Part shown: positions 11,039-19,668 of the stretch, piece by piece
Layout: every line of letters begins with the position of its first letter
How positions within the stretch are numbered: position 1 is the stretch's first letter
From: Aradus depressus
Taxonomy: Eukaryota; Arthropoda; Insecta; Hemiptera; Aradidae
Assembly: GCA_963662175.1 (NCBI GenBank)
Contig: OY759218.1
Coordinates: forward strand, 806,001 to 870,000
DNA: 64,000 bases
Direction of reading: 5' to 3'
Made by a program: the position numbers and the translations under genes
Notes under the pieces: generated by a model
The model's database searches: none
Told to the model about the DNA's origin: nothing
Seen by the model: only the letters and a program-made list of their open reading frames with translations

Positions 11039-12153
11039 TACATGTGAAATTCATGACAATCCGATTCATGACTATACGACCAATCGTTAATGAGCTAATT
11101 CTATATGTATATTTAGCCCCCCCCACAACCCTCCTTCCTGTTCAAAATTTTGGGCCGTCACACACCTAATATTTCTATTTGACCTTTAGGAATACTACAT
11201 GTGCAATTTCATGACAATTCGACCATTAGTTAATGAGTTAGCACTATTTATATACGTAGGCCCCCCTTAAAACCCCCCCTCCCGATCAAAACTTTGGAAC
11301 GCCACACACCTTATTTTTCTTTTTGGCCTTCAGGAATACTCCATGTTAAATTTCGTGACAATCCGACCAACCGTTAAAGAGTTAGCTCTATATTTATACT
11401 TAGGCCCCCCACAACCCCCCCTCCCGTTCAAAACTTTGGGACACCACTCACCTTTTTTTCCTATTTGGCTTTTAAAAATACTACGTGAAATTTCATGACG
11501 ATTCGCCCATTAGTTAATGAGATAGCTCTATATTTATACTTAGGCCCCCCCACAACCCCCCCTCCCGTTCAAAACTTTGGGACGCTACACACCTTTTTTT
11601 CCTATTTGGCTTTTAAAAATTCTACGTGAAATTTCATGACGATTCGCCCATTAGTTAATGAGTTAGCTCCATATTTATAATTAGGCCCCCCCACAACCCC
11701 CCCTCCCGTACAAAACTTTGGGACGCCACACACCTTTTTTTCCTACTTGGCTTTTAAAAAGACTACGTGTGAAATTTCATGACAATTCGCCCATTAGTTA
11801 ATGAGTTAGCTCTATATTTATACCTAGGCCCCCCTTACAACCCCCCCTTCCGATCAAAACTTTGGGACGCCACACACCTTTTTTTCTTGTTTGGCTTTTA
11901 AAAAGACTACCTGTAAAATTTCATGACAATTCGCCCATTAGTTAATGAGTTAGCACTATTTATATACTTAGGCCCCCTACAACCCCCCCTCCCGATCAAA
12001 ATTTTGGGACGCCACAAAGCCTATTATTCAATCGGGCTCAAAAGAATGCTACATGGCCAGTTTCATAAAAATCCGTCCAGCGGTTTGGGCGTGATGCTGG
12101 AACAAACATACATACAAACAAACAAACAAACCCAGTTTCAGCTTTATTAATAT
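11039..12153 (-). repeat. GR145 units and Helitron-like 5' terminus, cut by LTR element 1
   Basis: Seven GR145 units, a short (cata)/(caaa) tract at about 12108-12130, and 'ccagtttcagctttattaat', interrupted at 12153 by the 5' LTR. In undisturbed copies this terminus continues as aaatagttag into further GR145 units rather than into LINK, and that continuation is found after the 3' LTR at 19669. Confidence 0.82.
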
Positions 12154-12350
12154 AGTTAAGTGACACCTAACTACAAAAAGCATAGACTCAGCATCAGCAC
12201 TTTTAGAAACAATATAACGGCGTTCGACTACCGCGCGCTCAGTCTATTGAGTTCCGTCTTGCTGTTCACAACACCTTTACTTTGTAATTTTTCTGTATTA
12301 TAATAAAAGTTATTTTTTAAAAACTACTTTGTTGAATTCAGAACTTAATT
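12154..12350 (+). repeat. 5' LTR of element 1
   Basis: 197 bp beginning AGTTAAGTGACACC and ending GAACTTAATT. It carries an initiator at 12239-12244 and AATAAA at 12302-12307, which puts R at roughly 12241-12325. No clear TATA box lies 25-35 bp before the initiator. It matches 19472-19668 base for base by eye. Confidence 0.96.
12239..12244 (+). promoter_or_regulatory. Initiator (TCAGTC) in the 5' LTR of element 1
   Basis: TCAGTC fits the arthropod initiator TCAKTY, with the presumed start at A12241. Errantivirus LTRs are often TATA-less and initiator-driven. The 3' LTR has the same site at 19557-19562. The start is inferred from the motif only. Confidence 0.5.
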
Positions 12351-12367
12351 GGCGCTGCGGACAGGAT
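12350..12367 (+). other. Primer binding site of element 1 (serine-tRNA-like)
   Basis: TGGCGCTGCGGACAGGAT overlaps the last base of the LTR. TGG pairs with the CCA tail, and the acceptor-stem and T-arm match (GGCGC...CAGGAT) has the form seen for tRNA-Ser primers of errantiviruses such as 17.6. The exact isoacceptor cannot be named without the host tRNA set. Confidence 0.6.
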
Positions 12368-12565
12368 CTCGCGAGTGATTTTAGTGGTGTTTCTCCATTG
12401 ATCATTTGAATCTTAATTCTTCACGCGGGATTCGAACTTATTTCAGTAATTGTGATCTTAGTGACAGTGCTTTGGCCCATTGGTGGAAATTCATTATTTC
12501 CGGCGACCAAACAGAAGACGGACAACTCTACTTTAGACCCAAGGACCTCCGCAAGGGTATCTGCG

Positions 12566-12589
12566 ATGTACATCATCCAACTCCTGTAA
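12566..12589 (+). CDS. Seven-codon leader ORF that can donate the env start codon
   Basis: The first ATG downstream of the primer site opens a frame of seven codons. Its TAA stop lies inside the GTAAGT splice donor at 12586-12591. In unspliced RNA it would be a tiny upstream ORF ahead of gag. If the donor is joined to the acceptor at 17870/17871, the same ATG contributes six codons plus two bases, in phase with env. This double use is inferred from phase and splice consensus only. Confidence 0.5.
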   Translation: MYIIQLL

Positions 12590-12591
12590 GT
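12586..12591 (+). promoter_or_regulatory. Leader splice donor of element 1
   Basis: GTAAGT, a full consensus 5' splice site, 235 nt after the LTR. The exon would end at 12585. The matching acceptor is TTTCTTCTGTGCAG, ending at 17870. Subgenomic env mRNA made by one splice is the known expression mode of gypsy-type env genes. Confidence 0.55.
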
Positions 12592-12848
12592 CCTTGCCTT
12601 ATTTATCCTTAACTTTAGGTAATCATTTTGAACCAAATTTATCCAGTTTTTATAATCTTGAATAATTAAAAAAAATAAAATAAAATAAAATAATAATAAA
12701 ATAAATACTTAATAATAATAATATCTTGTAAATTTTAAATAATTCATAATTAGATAGATAAGTTTCTTAAATTGTATAGAAAAAAAAAAAAAAACATTTC
12801 TTATTTTAATAGACAAACTAAGGAAATCTTTAATCTTTATTTCTTTAT

Positions 12849-14225
12849 TTGCACATGAATTCAGCACAAGTAGAACTAATTGCAGATAATACCCAGTTAC
12901 TTGAACAAATTAGAAATAATTCAAATAGACCGCTTGTTCAACCTGCTAAATTTATTATTAATAAAAATCAAACTAATACAAATATGTCTCCCCCAGTACT
13001 CGAACCAACACCTGTCGCCCCCACACAAACCGAGCTTCAGTTGCTAATCAATTCTCTACCTCAGTATTCACCCGGAGATAATTTATCGATTTTTATTACG
13101 GAAGTAGAAAACTTGAATAAACATTTAGAAAACAGACTGACACCCGACTTACAGTACATAGTAAATTGCTCGATCAAATCAAAAATAAAAGGTGAAGCTA
13201 GGGACTTTTTAAGTTACCTTGCTGCTGACAACTGGACCGAAATCAAGAAAACTTTGTTACAAAAATACGGAGATCAGAGATCGGAGGACGTACTTCTAAC
13301 CAACTTGAAACAGACTGTACAAAAACGAAACGAGACGTACATGGACTTTTACGCTAGACTCGTCAAAAATTATAACAATGTATTACAAAATATAATGCTT
13401 AACGTAGAAGAGCCAAATTACTTAGCCTTTAAAAAATTTGAATATACCAAACTAGCAACAAAGACATTCCAAATAGGATTGTTAGAACCTTACCGGTCCT
13501 TCCTCAGTCATTTTGAGCTAAGCTCACTGGAGGGATGCATAAATAAATGCCAACTCCTTGACAATCGTCAAACCGAATGGGACTACACAGAATTCATTCG
13601 TAGAACCCAGGGAAGTTCAAAGCCTCCGCCCCAACTTAAACCTATTCAGATTCATTCAGTACAACCGCCTGGATATCCAAACCTTTATGGATATAATCCT
13701 AGACCAAATCCCAACGTGCTAGGGTATCGTATGATGCCACCTATGCAACAACGGGCCATCCAACACCCACAATATAAGCAAGGTCAGCAAAACCTAGTTA
13801 GACCTCCTCCACTTCCCCCCAGACAAGGTCAACAACCGTTTACCCCAAGATTTCCTGTTAGACCAGCATCTGGAATGTACCAGAATGCTAGACCAAAACC
13901 AACCCCTATGTCTATTCAATCCAGGGTAAACACTCAACAATTTAACCGTAATAGACCTTGGACTAACACTCCGCCCGTGCCAATGGACGTAAATACATTG
14001 GAAACGGAACTCACAGATTATAATTCTTATTTTTATTATGATGATGGAAATTACACATACCAACCCTATGAAGAAGGAGACGTAGGTCAGAGCGAAATAG
14101 ACTTGACCAACTCTCACTTGACCACCCCCCACATTGAGGAACCAGACGAACAAACCGAACAAATTGAACCAACTGAAAATATTGTAAATTTTTGGGAACC
14201 AGCCTCAGAACTGCCGACCACGTAG
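12849..14225 (+). CDS. gag: Gag polyprotein of element 1
   Basis: 458 codons. Gag forms the particle core that packages element RNA. The middle (about residues 100-260) has the errantivirus capsid pattern: a basic KIKGEAR block, a tryptophan (W) before IKKTLLQKYGDQRSE, and then NETYMDFYARL. No CCHC zinc knuckle is present, as is usual for errantiviruses. The C-terminal third is rich in P, Q, N and R, followed by an acidic tail. A start at 12849 or the second ATG, 12855, would both work. The 3' end overlaps pol by 34 nt, and translation must slip -1 at 14186-14192 to reach pol. The preceding ~190 nt of leader is A/T-rich. Confidence 0.92.
   Translation: MHMNSAQVELIADNTQLLEQIRNNSNRPLVQPAKFIINKNQTNTNMSPPVLEPTPVAPTQTELQLLINSLPQYSPGDNLSIFITEVENLNKHLENRLTPDLQYIVNCSIKSKIKGEARDFLSYLAADNWTEIKKTLLQKYGDQRSEDVLLTNLKQTVQKRNETYMDFYARLVKNYNNVLQNIMLNVEEPNYLAFKKFEYTKLATKTFQIGLLEPYRSFLSHFELSSLEGCINKCQLLDNRQTEWDYTEFIRRTQGSSKPPPQLKPIQIHSVQPPGYPNLYGYNPRPNPNVLGYRMMPPMQQRAIQHPQYKQGQQNLVRPPPLPPRQGQQPFTPRFPVRPASGMYQNARPKPTPMSIQSRVNTQQFNRNRPWTNTPPVPMDVNTLETELTDYNSYFYYDDGNYTYQPYEEGDVGQSEIDLTNSHLTTPHIEEPDEQTEQIEPTENIVNFWEPASELPTT
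14186..14192 (+). promoter_or_regulatory. -1 ribosomal frameshift site between gag and pol (element 1)
   Basis: A AAT TTT, with AAT and TTT in the gag frame, is a canonical X XXY YYZ slippery heptamer. The pol frame is open immediately after it, and gag ends 33 nt downstream, so the geometry is right for a -1 shift. I did not establish a downstream stem-loop or pseudoknot by hand. Confidence 0.75.
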
Positions 14226-16066
14226 ACCTTAATTGCTTAAATTCCAAACCCAAATTACCTTTTCTATATTTACCTCAGACTAACTTAAAAATTTTAATCG
14301 ATTCAGGAGCCTCAAATTCAGTCATTAATACACAACCTGCATTTGAAAAATTTTCTCAATATCTGTTCAAAAAACCATTCAGCATTACTGGATTGTTAAA
14401 CAAGAAATCAGCTGATGACAACGTTCAAGCCCCTCTATTATCAGAACTTGGTATTCACGAATCAATCAATTTTCACGTAATTGACTGGCACAAACATTTC
14501 GACGCACTAATAGGTAGCGAAGATCTAGAAAGACTTGGAGCGATCATAGATTATAGAAATAACACACTCAAAATCGCCAATCAGGAAATTCCATTCCTCC
14601 TAGGATATACTTCCCAGTCAATCAAACCTTGCAAAGTGTTTGTAAATAATTATGTCAGAATACCGGTGACACAAGAACAAGGTGATGTATGTCTCCCAGA
14701 GATAAAACTTACCAACGATATTACGATCCCCCAATCTTTAGTTACTATACGCAATGGCTTTTGTCTAGTACCTATAGATGTAAACAATACAGAGATTTAT
14801 TTTGACGAACGAATTCCTGTCACACCTATCTCAGTCACAGATATAGAATACCCACAGCCTTCTAAATCTTCCAAATTAAAAGTCTCTGAAGCAATTAGGA
14901 CGTCACACTTGAATGGAGAAGAGAAACGAGCCATACTCAATATTTGTAGACAGTTCAAAGACACCTTTTATGACGATGAAGAGGGATTACCTTTCTCCAA
15001 TTCTGTCAAACACAAAATTAGGACAACAGACGAAGACCCAGTATACGTAAAATCTTTTAGACACCCATATCACATGATGACCGAGATTCAGAGACAAATA
15101 CAGAAACTTTTGGACAATAAAATCATTCGACCGTCAATATCGCCTTACAGTGCTCCCGTATGGATCGTACCGAAGAAAATGGACGCATCCGGTGAACGAA
15201 AGTATAGAATGGTGATAGACTACAGAAAGCTTAATGAGAAGACAATTGAAGATCGTTACCCCCTCCCGCGAATAGACGAAATTTTAGATAACTTGGGTAA
15301 ATGCCAATATATTAGCACTCTTGACCTAGCTCAAGGATTTCATGAGATAGAGATGGACCCCGGATCAATAGAAAAGACAGCCTTTACAGTAAACAATGGA
15401 AATTACGAATACCTCAGGATGCCATTTGGTCTCAAGAATGCACCAAGCACATTCCAAAGGGTGATGGATAATGTATTACGCGAGTATTTATACAAATTCT
15501 GTTTCGTTTACATGGACGATATTGTAATTTTCAGTAAATCTCTAGATGAACATTGTCAACACTTGAGGAATGTATTTCAAAAATTACGAACATTTAATCT
15601 CAGAGTCCAACTGGACAAATCCGAATTCTTGAGAAAAGAAGTTCAGTTTTTAGGTCATGTCGTGACCCCGGATGGTATTAAACCAAACCCAACGAAAATA
15701 GAAGCTATAGAAAAATATCCCATACCGCGAACTACGTCAGCAATAAAATCATTTCTAGGACTAATAGGATATTACAGACGTTTTATTTCCAATTTTGCCA
15801 AAATAGTAGCACCAATGAGCAAATGCCTCAAGAAAGGATCAAAACTGGACCCGAATGATCCAGACTACGTACAAGCCTTCCAACAATGTAAAGAATTATT
15901 AACAAATTCACCTATTTTAGCTTACCCAGACCTGTCAAAACCATTTCTTCTTACAACCGATGCATCTAATGTTGCAATAGGAAGTGTTCTATCTCAGAAT
16001 AATAGACCTATTGGATTTTACTCCAGAGTCCTCAACAGTGCAGAAAAAAAATTACTCCACAATTGA
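14192..16066 (+). CDS. pol: Pol of element 1, first part: protease, reverse transcriptase, start of RNase H
   Basis: 624 codons entered by -1 frameshift, so it has no ATG of its own; the first codon in this frame is TTG. The aspartic protease motif ILIDSGAS is near residue 37 (nt ~14300). The RT covers roughly residues 265-510, with VIDYRKLN, FHEIEM, MPFGLKNAPSTFQR and the catalytic YMDD at 15509-15520. RNase H begins with LLTTDAS (nt ~15950) and is cut by a stop shortly after an A8 run at 16044-16051. The remaining RNase H and the integrase continue without a gap in the +1 frame. With identical LTRs this is either a very young mutation or a homopolymer sequencing error. Confidence 0.92.
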   Translation: MGTSLRTADHVDLNCLNSKPKLPFLYLPQTNLKILIDSGASNSVINTQPAFEKFSQYLFKKPFSITGLLNKKSADDNVQAPLLSELGIHESINFHVIDWHKHFDALIGSEDLERLGAIIDYRNNTLKIANQEIPFLLGYTSQSIKPCKVFVNNYVRIPVTQEQGDVCLPEIKLTNDITIPQSLVTIRNGFCLVPIDVNNTEIYFDERIPVTPISVTDIEYPQPSKSSKLKVSEAIRTSHLNGEEKRAILNICRQFKDTFYDDEEGLPFSNSVKHKIRTTDEDPVYVKSFRHPYHMMTEIQRQIQKLLDNKIIRPSISPYSAPVWIVPKKMDASGERKYRMVIDYRKLNEKTIEDRYPLPRIDEILDNLGKCQYISTLDLAQGFHEIEMDPGSIEKTAFTVNNGNYEYLRMPFGLKNAPSTFQRVMDNVLREYLYKFCFVYMDDIVIFSKSLDEHCQHLRNVFQKLRTFNLRVQLDKSEFLRKEVQFLGHVVTPDGIKPNPTKIEAIEKYPIPRTTSAIKSFLGLIGYYRRFISNFAKIVAPMSKCLKKGSKLDPNDPDYVQAFQQCKELLTNSPILAYPDLSKPFLLTTDASNVAIGSVLSQNNRPIGFYSRVLNSAEKKLLHN

Positions 16067-17918
16067 AAAAGAACTACTGGCTATCATAGACTCTACAAAA
16101 CATTTCCGACCATACCTATACGGTAAGAGATTTACTATAGAAACTGATCATAAACCTTTAGTTTGGCTGTACAAAATAAAAGAACCAAACTCTCGTCTTA
16201 TCAGATGGAAAATAAAACTGGAAGAGTTTGACTTTGAGATCCAGTACAAGAAAGGGAAAGAAAACTTTGTAGCAGACGCCCTATCAAGAATTGAAATTAA
16301 TAACTTTGATGACGAAGAAGCCGACGATTCAATGTCAATCCAGGTATGTTTGGACGAAGGGGACGCCAATCAGCTGCGCAGAGAAGCTCAGGCACTCTCA
16401 AACAATGATCTGGATGAAATACTAAATCAACCCCCAGATAACAGTGAACAGTATCAAGAAATAATACAAGATCTTGAAAAAACATTAGACGAACAAGACA
16501 ATGACACTGATCTGGAAACCGTGCACTCAACTGATGGAGACACTGGAAAAACTGTCCCTATCAGCGAAAGACCACTAAATGTTTTCACCAACCGAATTAT
16601 ATTTAGCATCGGAGAAACTCGTAAAAGTAGATTAACTAGACCTTTCAATAGGATGACTCACTTCGCAACTATCAGAAGAAGCGCTATGGAAGAGGACCTC
16701 TCCATTCTCCTCAAACAAATCATAAGACCAGACCAAAATTTCGGTATATATTTTAAGGACGAAATAATTCATAAACCGTTCCTTGACCTTGTATACAAGA
16801 TATTTAATAATTCAATAAAAATATTTATCTGTACGAAATTCTGTCAAGATGTAACCGATGAAGACAGACAAAATAACATTGTAATGGAATATCACGACCA
16901 AAACCACAACGGTATAAACGAAACCCTGAACCAATTAAAGGAAAAATATTTCTGGCCAAAAATGAAGGATACCATCAGTAGTGTCATCAATATCTGTGAT
17001 CTATGTCAACGATCGAAGTATGAAAGAAGACCGTACGACCTAAAACTTTCAGGACCAATGACGGCTCAAAGACCATTTGAGGTCATCCATATTGACACCT
17101 TCTCTTTCGATGGCTCAAAATTTCTAACAATAATCGATTTATTTTCTCGCTACGCTCAGGCATACCTTATCAAAGATGGAACTAGTCTGACAATTCTAAA
17201 TAAACTCCGACATTACTTTTCACATCATAATCTACCTAAGAAAATAGTTTGCGACGAAGGGAGAGAGTTCAAAAACAAGACTATGATAGAATTCTGCAAA
17301 CTAAACAAGGTAGAACTCCACTTCACAACAGTCAACAATCCCAATTCAAACTCGCCCATAGAAAGACTACACTCGACAGTGCTAGAAAAATTAAGAATTA
17401 TAAAGTTAAAGAACCCACGTGATCTTCCATCCAATCACATGATAACTGCCATTCTTATATACAATCAAGCAATACATTCATCAACTGGATTCTCCCCATT
17501 CTATTTATTGTATGGACCATACGATCGACCCATAGATTTCGACCTAGGACTCACGACTTTCGAACAATATAACGAAAAACGTAAACAAGAATTAATGCCC
17601 TTCTATGATAAAGTCCATAATAAAGCCAAAGAAAAAGCCCAGCAGGTACTAAATAAAAGAAATCAAAATAAAGAGAATAACCCGGACGTACAAGACCAAG
17701 AAATTTACATTGAAAGGAACAGACCTAGAAAAACTGACCCTCCATTTGAAAAAATAAAAGTCACAGGACAAACCAAAGGTAAAATTCAAGGAACTACTAA
17801 GAAAGACAGACCAACTACAGCCCACATAAGAAAGGCAAAAAGACTAAGGAAAAATGTTTCTTCTGTGCAGGTCGATCCTGATCCCGACCAGCCTGGCCCT
17901 CCAAATAACGAAGCTTGA
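16047..17918 (+). CDS. pol: Pol of element 1, second part: rest of RNase H and integrase
   Basis: Continuation of pol in another frame; the frame is open from 15984, but pol-like sequence starts just after the A8 run. RNase H continues through the TDHKPLVW block, ending near ADALSR. The integrase has an HHCC zinc module (H..H near 16890-16920, CDLC near 16995) and the catalytic triad D at ~17094, D at 17253 and E at 17361. The last two are separated by 35 residues, the canonical spacing. The basic C-terminal tail (about 17640-17918) has no chromodomain. The final 65 nt overlap env in a third frame. Confidence 0.92.
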   Translation, partial: KNYSTIEKELLAIIDSTKHFRPYLYGKRFTIETDHKPLVWLYKIKEPNSRLIRWKIKLEEFDFEIQYKKGKENFVADALSRIEINNFDDEEADDSMSIQVCLDEGDANQLRREAQALSNNDLDEILNQPPDNSEQYQEIIQDLEKTLDEQDNDTDLETVHSTDGDTGKTVPISERPLNVFTNRIIFSIGETRKSRLTRPFNRMTHFATIRRSAMEEDLSILLKQIIRPDQNFGIYFKDEIIHKPFLDLVYKIFNNSIKIFICTKFCQDVTDEDRQNNIVMEYHDQNHNGINETLNQLKEKYFWPKMKDTISSVINICDLCQRSKYERRPYDLKLSGPMTAQRPFEVIHIDTFSFDGSKFLTIIDLFSRYAQAYLIKDGTSLTILNKLRHYFSHHNLPKKIVCDEGREFKNKTMIEFCKLNKVELHFTTVNNPNSNSPIERLHSTVLEKLRIIKLKNPRDLPSNHMITAILIYNQAIHSSTGFSPFYLLYGPYDRPIDFDLGLTTFEQYNEKRKQELMPFYDKVHNKAKEKAQQVLNKRNQNKENNPDVQDQEIYIERNRPRKTDPPFEKIKVTGQTKGKIQGTTKKDRPTTAHIRKAKRLRKNVSSVQVDPDPDQPGPPNNEA

Positions 17919-19488
17919 AACAAACGGATACTTTATAGAACCACTGTCAAATGTTAGCTTACTAGATCATTACCACAACTTTCTATTTCATGTTAATGTC
18001 TCTAAATACGAAACAAGCTATAATACACTCATATTGAACTCTAATACATTAAAAACAAATGTAGTCAACAATACTATAATGAGTAGAATTAGTAGCCAAT
18101 TAAAGGGAACTATTTATAAGATAAGGGAAATTTTAGATAAGTTAAGTAGTAATAGGCGTGAAAAACGTGGGATAGTAAACGGACTCGGAAGTATAATTAA
18201 ATTTGTAGCTGGAAACCCGGACAATGACGATTTAAATACTATAAATAATAATGTCGATGCTCTCTTTAAAAATCAAAATAATGAAATTAATAAGATCTCT
18301 CAGTTTACATCTTTCGCTAATCATGTTAGTAAAAGAATTGAAGACGAAACACAAATATTCAACCAAAACATTAGAGATACAAAAGTCTTTTTAGATAAGT
18401 TGAAATCTTTTGAAGATAGTCAAATTATTTTACAAAATGAAGTTTATCAAGCCGAACGTATACTGAACTCCCTACTTGTCCTTGAAAGGACCATTAGCCT
18501 AGCATTCAACAATATACCTAATCTAGAAATAATTAGCACAAATGAATTAATACAAATACAAAACTATCTTAAGAAAATGTATAGGGATAATCAATTAATC
18601 CCTTTAGACAAAAATCATCTATTTAAATTGTTAAACGCTTCTAAATTATACATATTTGGTATAAATCAAATGATTACCTTCCTTCTCAAAATACCAATCC
18701 TAAAACCTTTCCAAGCAACCTATTCCAAAATTTACCCTGTACCTAATAGTGAAGAAATTATCATTCTACCACCTAAAAGATTTCTCGTCATCTTGGAGGA
18801 CACTGAACTCTGGTCTGATGAAGAATGCAAGGTAAATAATGGAATCACCCTGTGTACTCAGCAGCCTAGTCAAGAACCCTGCACCACCACTAGCCTCGAC
18901 CGCTGCAACTCTGCCAAAGTCAAAAACTCGTATAAAATAGTGACTGCACTATCTAATAAACAAATATTAGTTATGTTTCACCAACCAAATGAAATCATCG
19001 AAGACTGCGAAGGCATACCCCGCACAAAGACTATACAAGGAGCCGCTCTACTAAGCTCATCCTGCCGACTTATAATCGGAACATTGGTATTTACATCAGC
19101 CGAACCATCCTTCGAGATCACACCACCTAAACTAAATCTAGTGCATTTGGAAAGCAGTCATGAAATCAACCTACAACTTCGTCACCTAAGCCCGTCAACT
19201 GATCTTCATCAAGAAGCTGTGGAACTGGCCCAACAACCCATCCTGCTGTCACCAATAGTCCAATTTTCTTATTTAATCTTAACCATAACATTATTAATTT
19301 GTATGTTACTTGTGTTAGTCGTGTTATTCAGATACCGACATAGACTACATGATCTGTTCTGCAAACCTAGAACAATCATCACGGTGCGCCCCGCAGACGA
19401 CCAAGAAGCTGGACCCCCCATGATGAGCTGCCAAAATTCGAACGGGCCGTTCGAAAAACTTAGGAGGGAAGAGTTAAGTGACACCTAA
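17854..19488 (+). CDS. env: Envelope glycoprotein of element 1
   Basis: 544 codons from the local ATG. A hydrophobic N-terminus fits a signal peptide. There is a dibasic cleavage site RREKR at residues 101-105 (nt 18154), directly followed by a glycine-rich, fusion-peptide-like stretch. The ectodomain carries N-glycosylation sequons and a cysteine cluster near residues 330-355. A membrane anchor lies at about 468-492, followed by a ~50-residue cytoplasmic tail. Full domain order and length match the F-like Env of insect errantiviruses. The last codons and the stop lie inside the 3' LTR, which begins at 19472. A splice acceptor falls inside codon 6, so a spliced mRNA would replace the local start with the leader ATG at 12566. 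No premature stop is present. Confidence 0.9.
   Translation: MFLLCRSILIPTSLALQITKLETNGYFIEPLSNVSLLDHYHNFLFHVNVSKYETSYNTLILNSNTLKTNVVNNTIMSRISSQLKGTIYKIREILDKLSSNRREKRGIVNGLGSIIKFVAGNPDNDDLNTINNNVDALFKNQNNEINKISQFTSFANHVSKRIEDETQIFNQNIRDTKVFLDKLKSFEDSQIILQNEVYQAERILNSLLVLERTISLAFNNIPNLEIISTNELIQIQNYLKKMYRDNQLIPLDKNHLFKLLNASKLYIFGINQMITFLLKIPILKPFQATYSKIYPVPNSEEIIILPPKRFLVILEDTELWSDEECKVNNGITLCTQQPSQEPCTTTSLDRCNSAKVKNSYKIVTALSNKQILVMFHQPNEIIEDCEGIPRTKTIQGAALLSSSCRLIIGTLVFTSAEPSFEITPPKLNLVHLESSHEINLQLRHLSPSTDLHQEAVELAQQPILLSPIVQFSYLILTITLLICMLLVLVVLFRYRHRLHDLFCKPRTIITVRPADDQEAGPPMMSCQNSNGPFEKLRREELSDT
17857..17870 (+). promoter_or_regulatory. Env splice acceptor of element 1
   Basis: Pyrimidine-rich TTTCTTCTGTGCAG ends at 17870, three bases after the local env ATG. 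The downstream exon would begin on the third position of an env codon. The leader exon ends with two bases of a codon, so the phases agree. Confidence 0.55.
19461..19471 (+). other. Polypurine tract of element 1
   Basis: The purine run AGGAGGGAAG lies directly before the 3' LTR and would be the plus-strand primer. It lies inside the env coding sequence, whose last codons continue into the LTR. Confidence 0.8.
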
Positions 19489-19668
19489 CTACAAAAAGCA
19501 TAGACTCAGCATCAGCACTTTTAGAAACAATATAACGGCGTTCGACTACCGCGCGCTCAGTCTATTGAGTTCCGTCTTGCTGTTCACAACACCTTTACTT
19601 TGTAATTTTTCTGTATTATAATAAAAGTTATTTTTTAAAAACTACTTTGTTGAATTCAGAACTTAATT
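19472..19668 (+). repeat. 3' LTR of element 1
   Basis: 197 bp, apparently identical to 12154-12350. AATAAA at 19620-19625 is the likely polyadenylation signal. It is followed by ATAT, the right-hand target duplication, and then by aaatagttag, the continuation of the interrupted repeat. Confidence 0.96.

Larger units (their letters stand above)
12154..19668 (+). mobile_element. LTR element 1: errantivirus-type Ty3/Gypsy retroelement with env
   Basis: A 7515-bp element with 197-bp LTRs that look identical along their whole length, so the insertion is recent. LTR ends are AGTTA...TAATT. The flanking duplication is ATAT (12150-12153 and 19669-19672). The order is 5' LTR, primer site, ~500-nt leader with a splice donor, gag, pol (protease, RT, RNase H, integrase) in the -1 frame, env in the third frame, polypurine tract, 3' LTR. 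This layout is that of insect endogenous retroviruses related to gypsy and 17.6. A single-base indel in pol makes this copy probably non-autonomous unless it is a sequencing error. Confidence 0.95.

Noticed and set aside
12406..12612. 68-codon frame in the leader of element 1
   Set aside because: It begins with TTG, overlaps the splice donor and has no recognised domain. The ATG at 12566, in another frame, is the relevant leader start.
12660..12800. A/T-rich stretch in the leader of element 1 as an origin or matrix attachment site
   Set aside because: It is plain low-complexity aaataaaata sequence in an LTR element leader and carries no specific motif.
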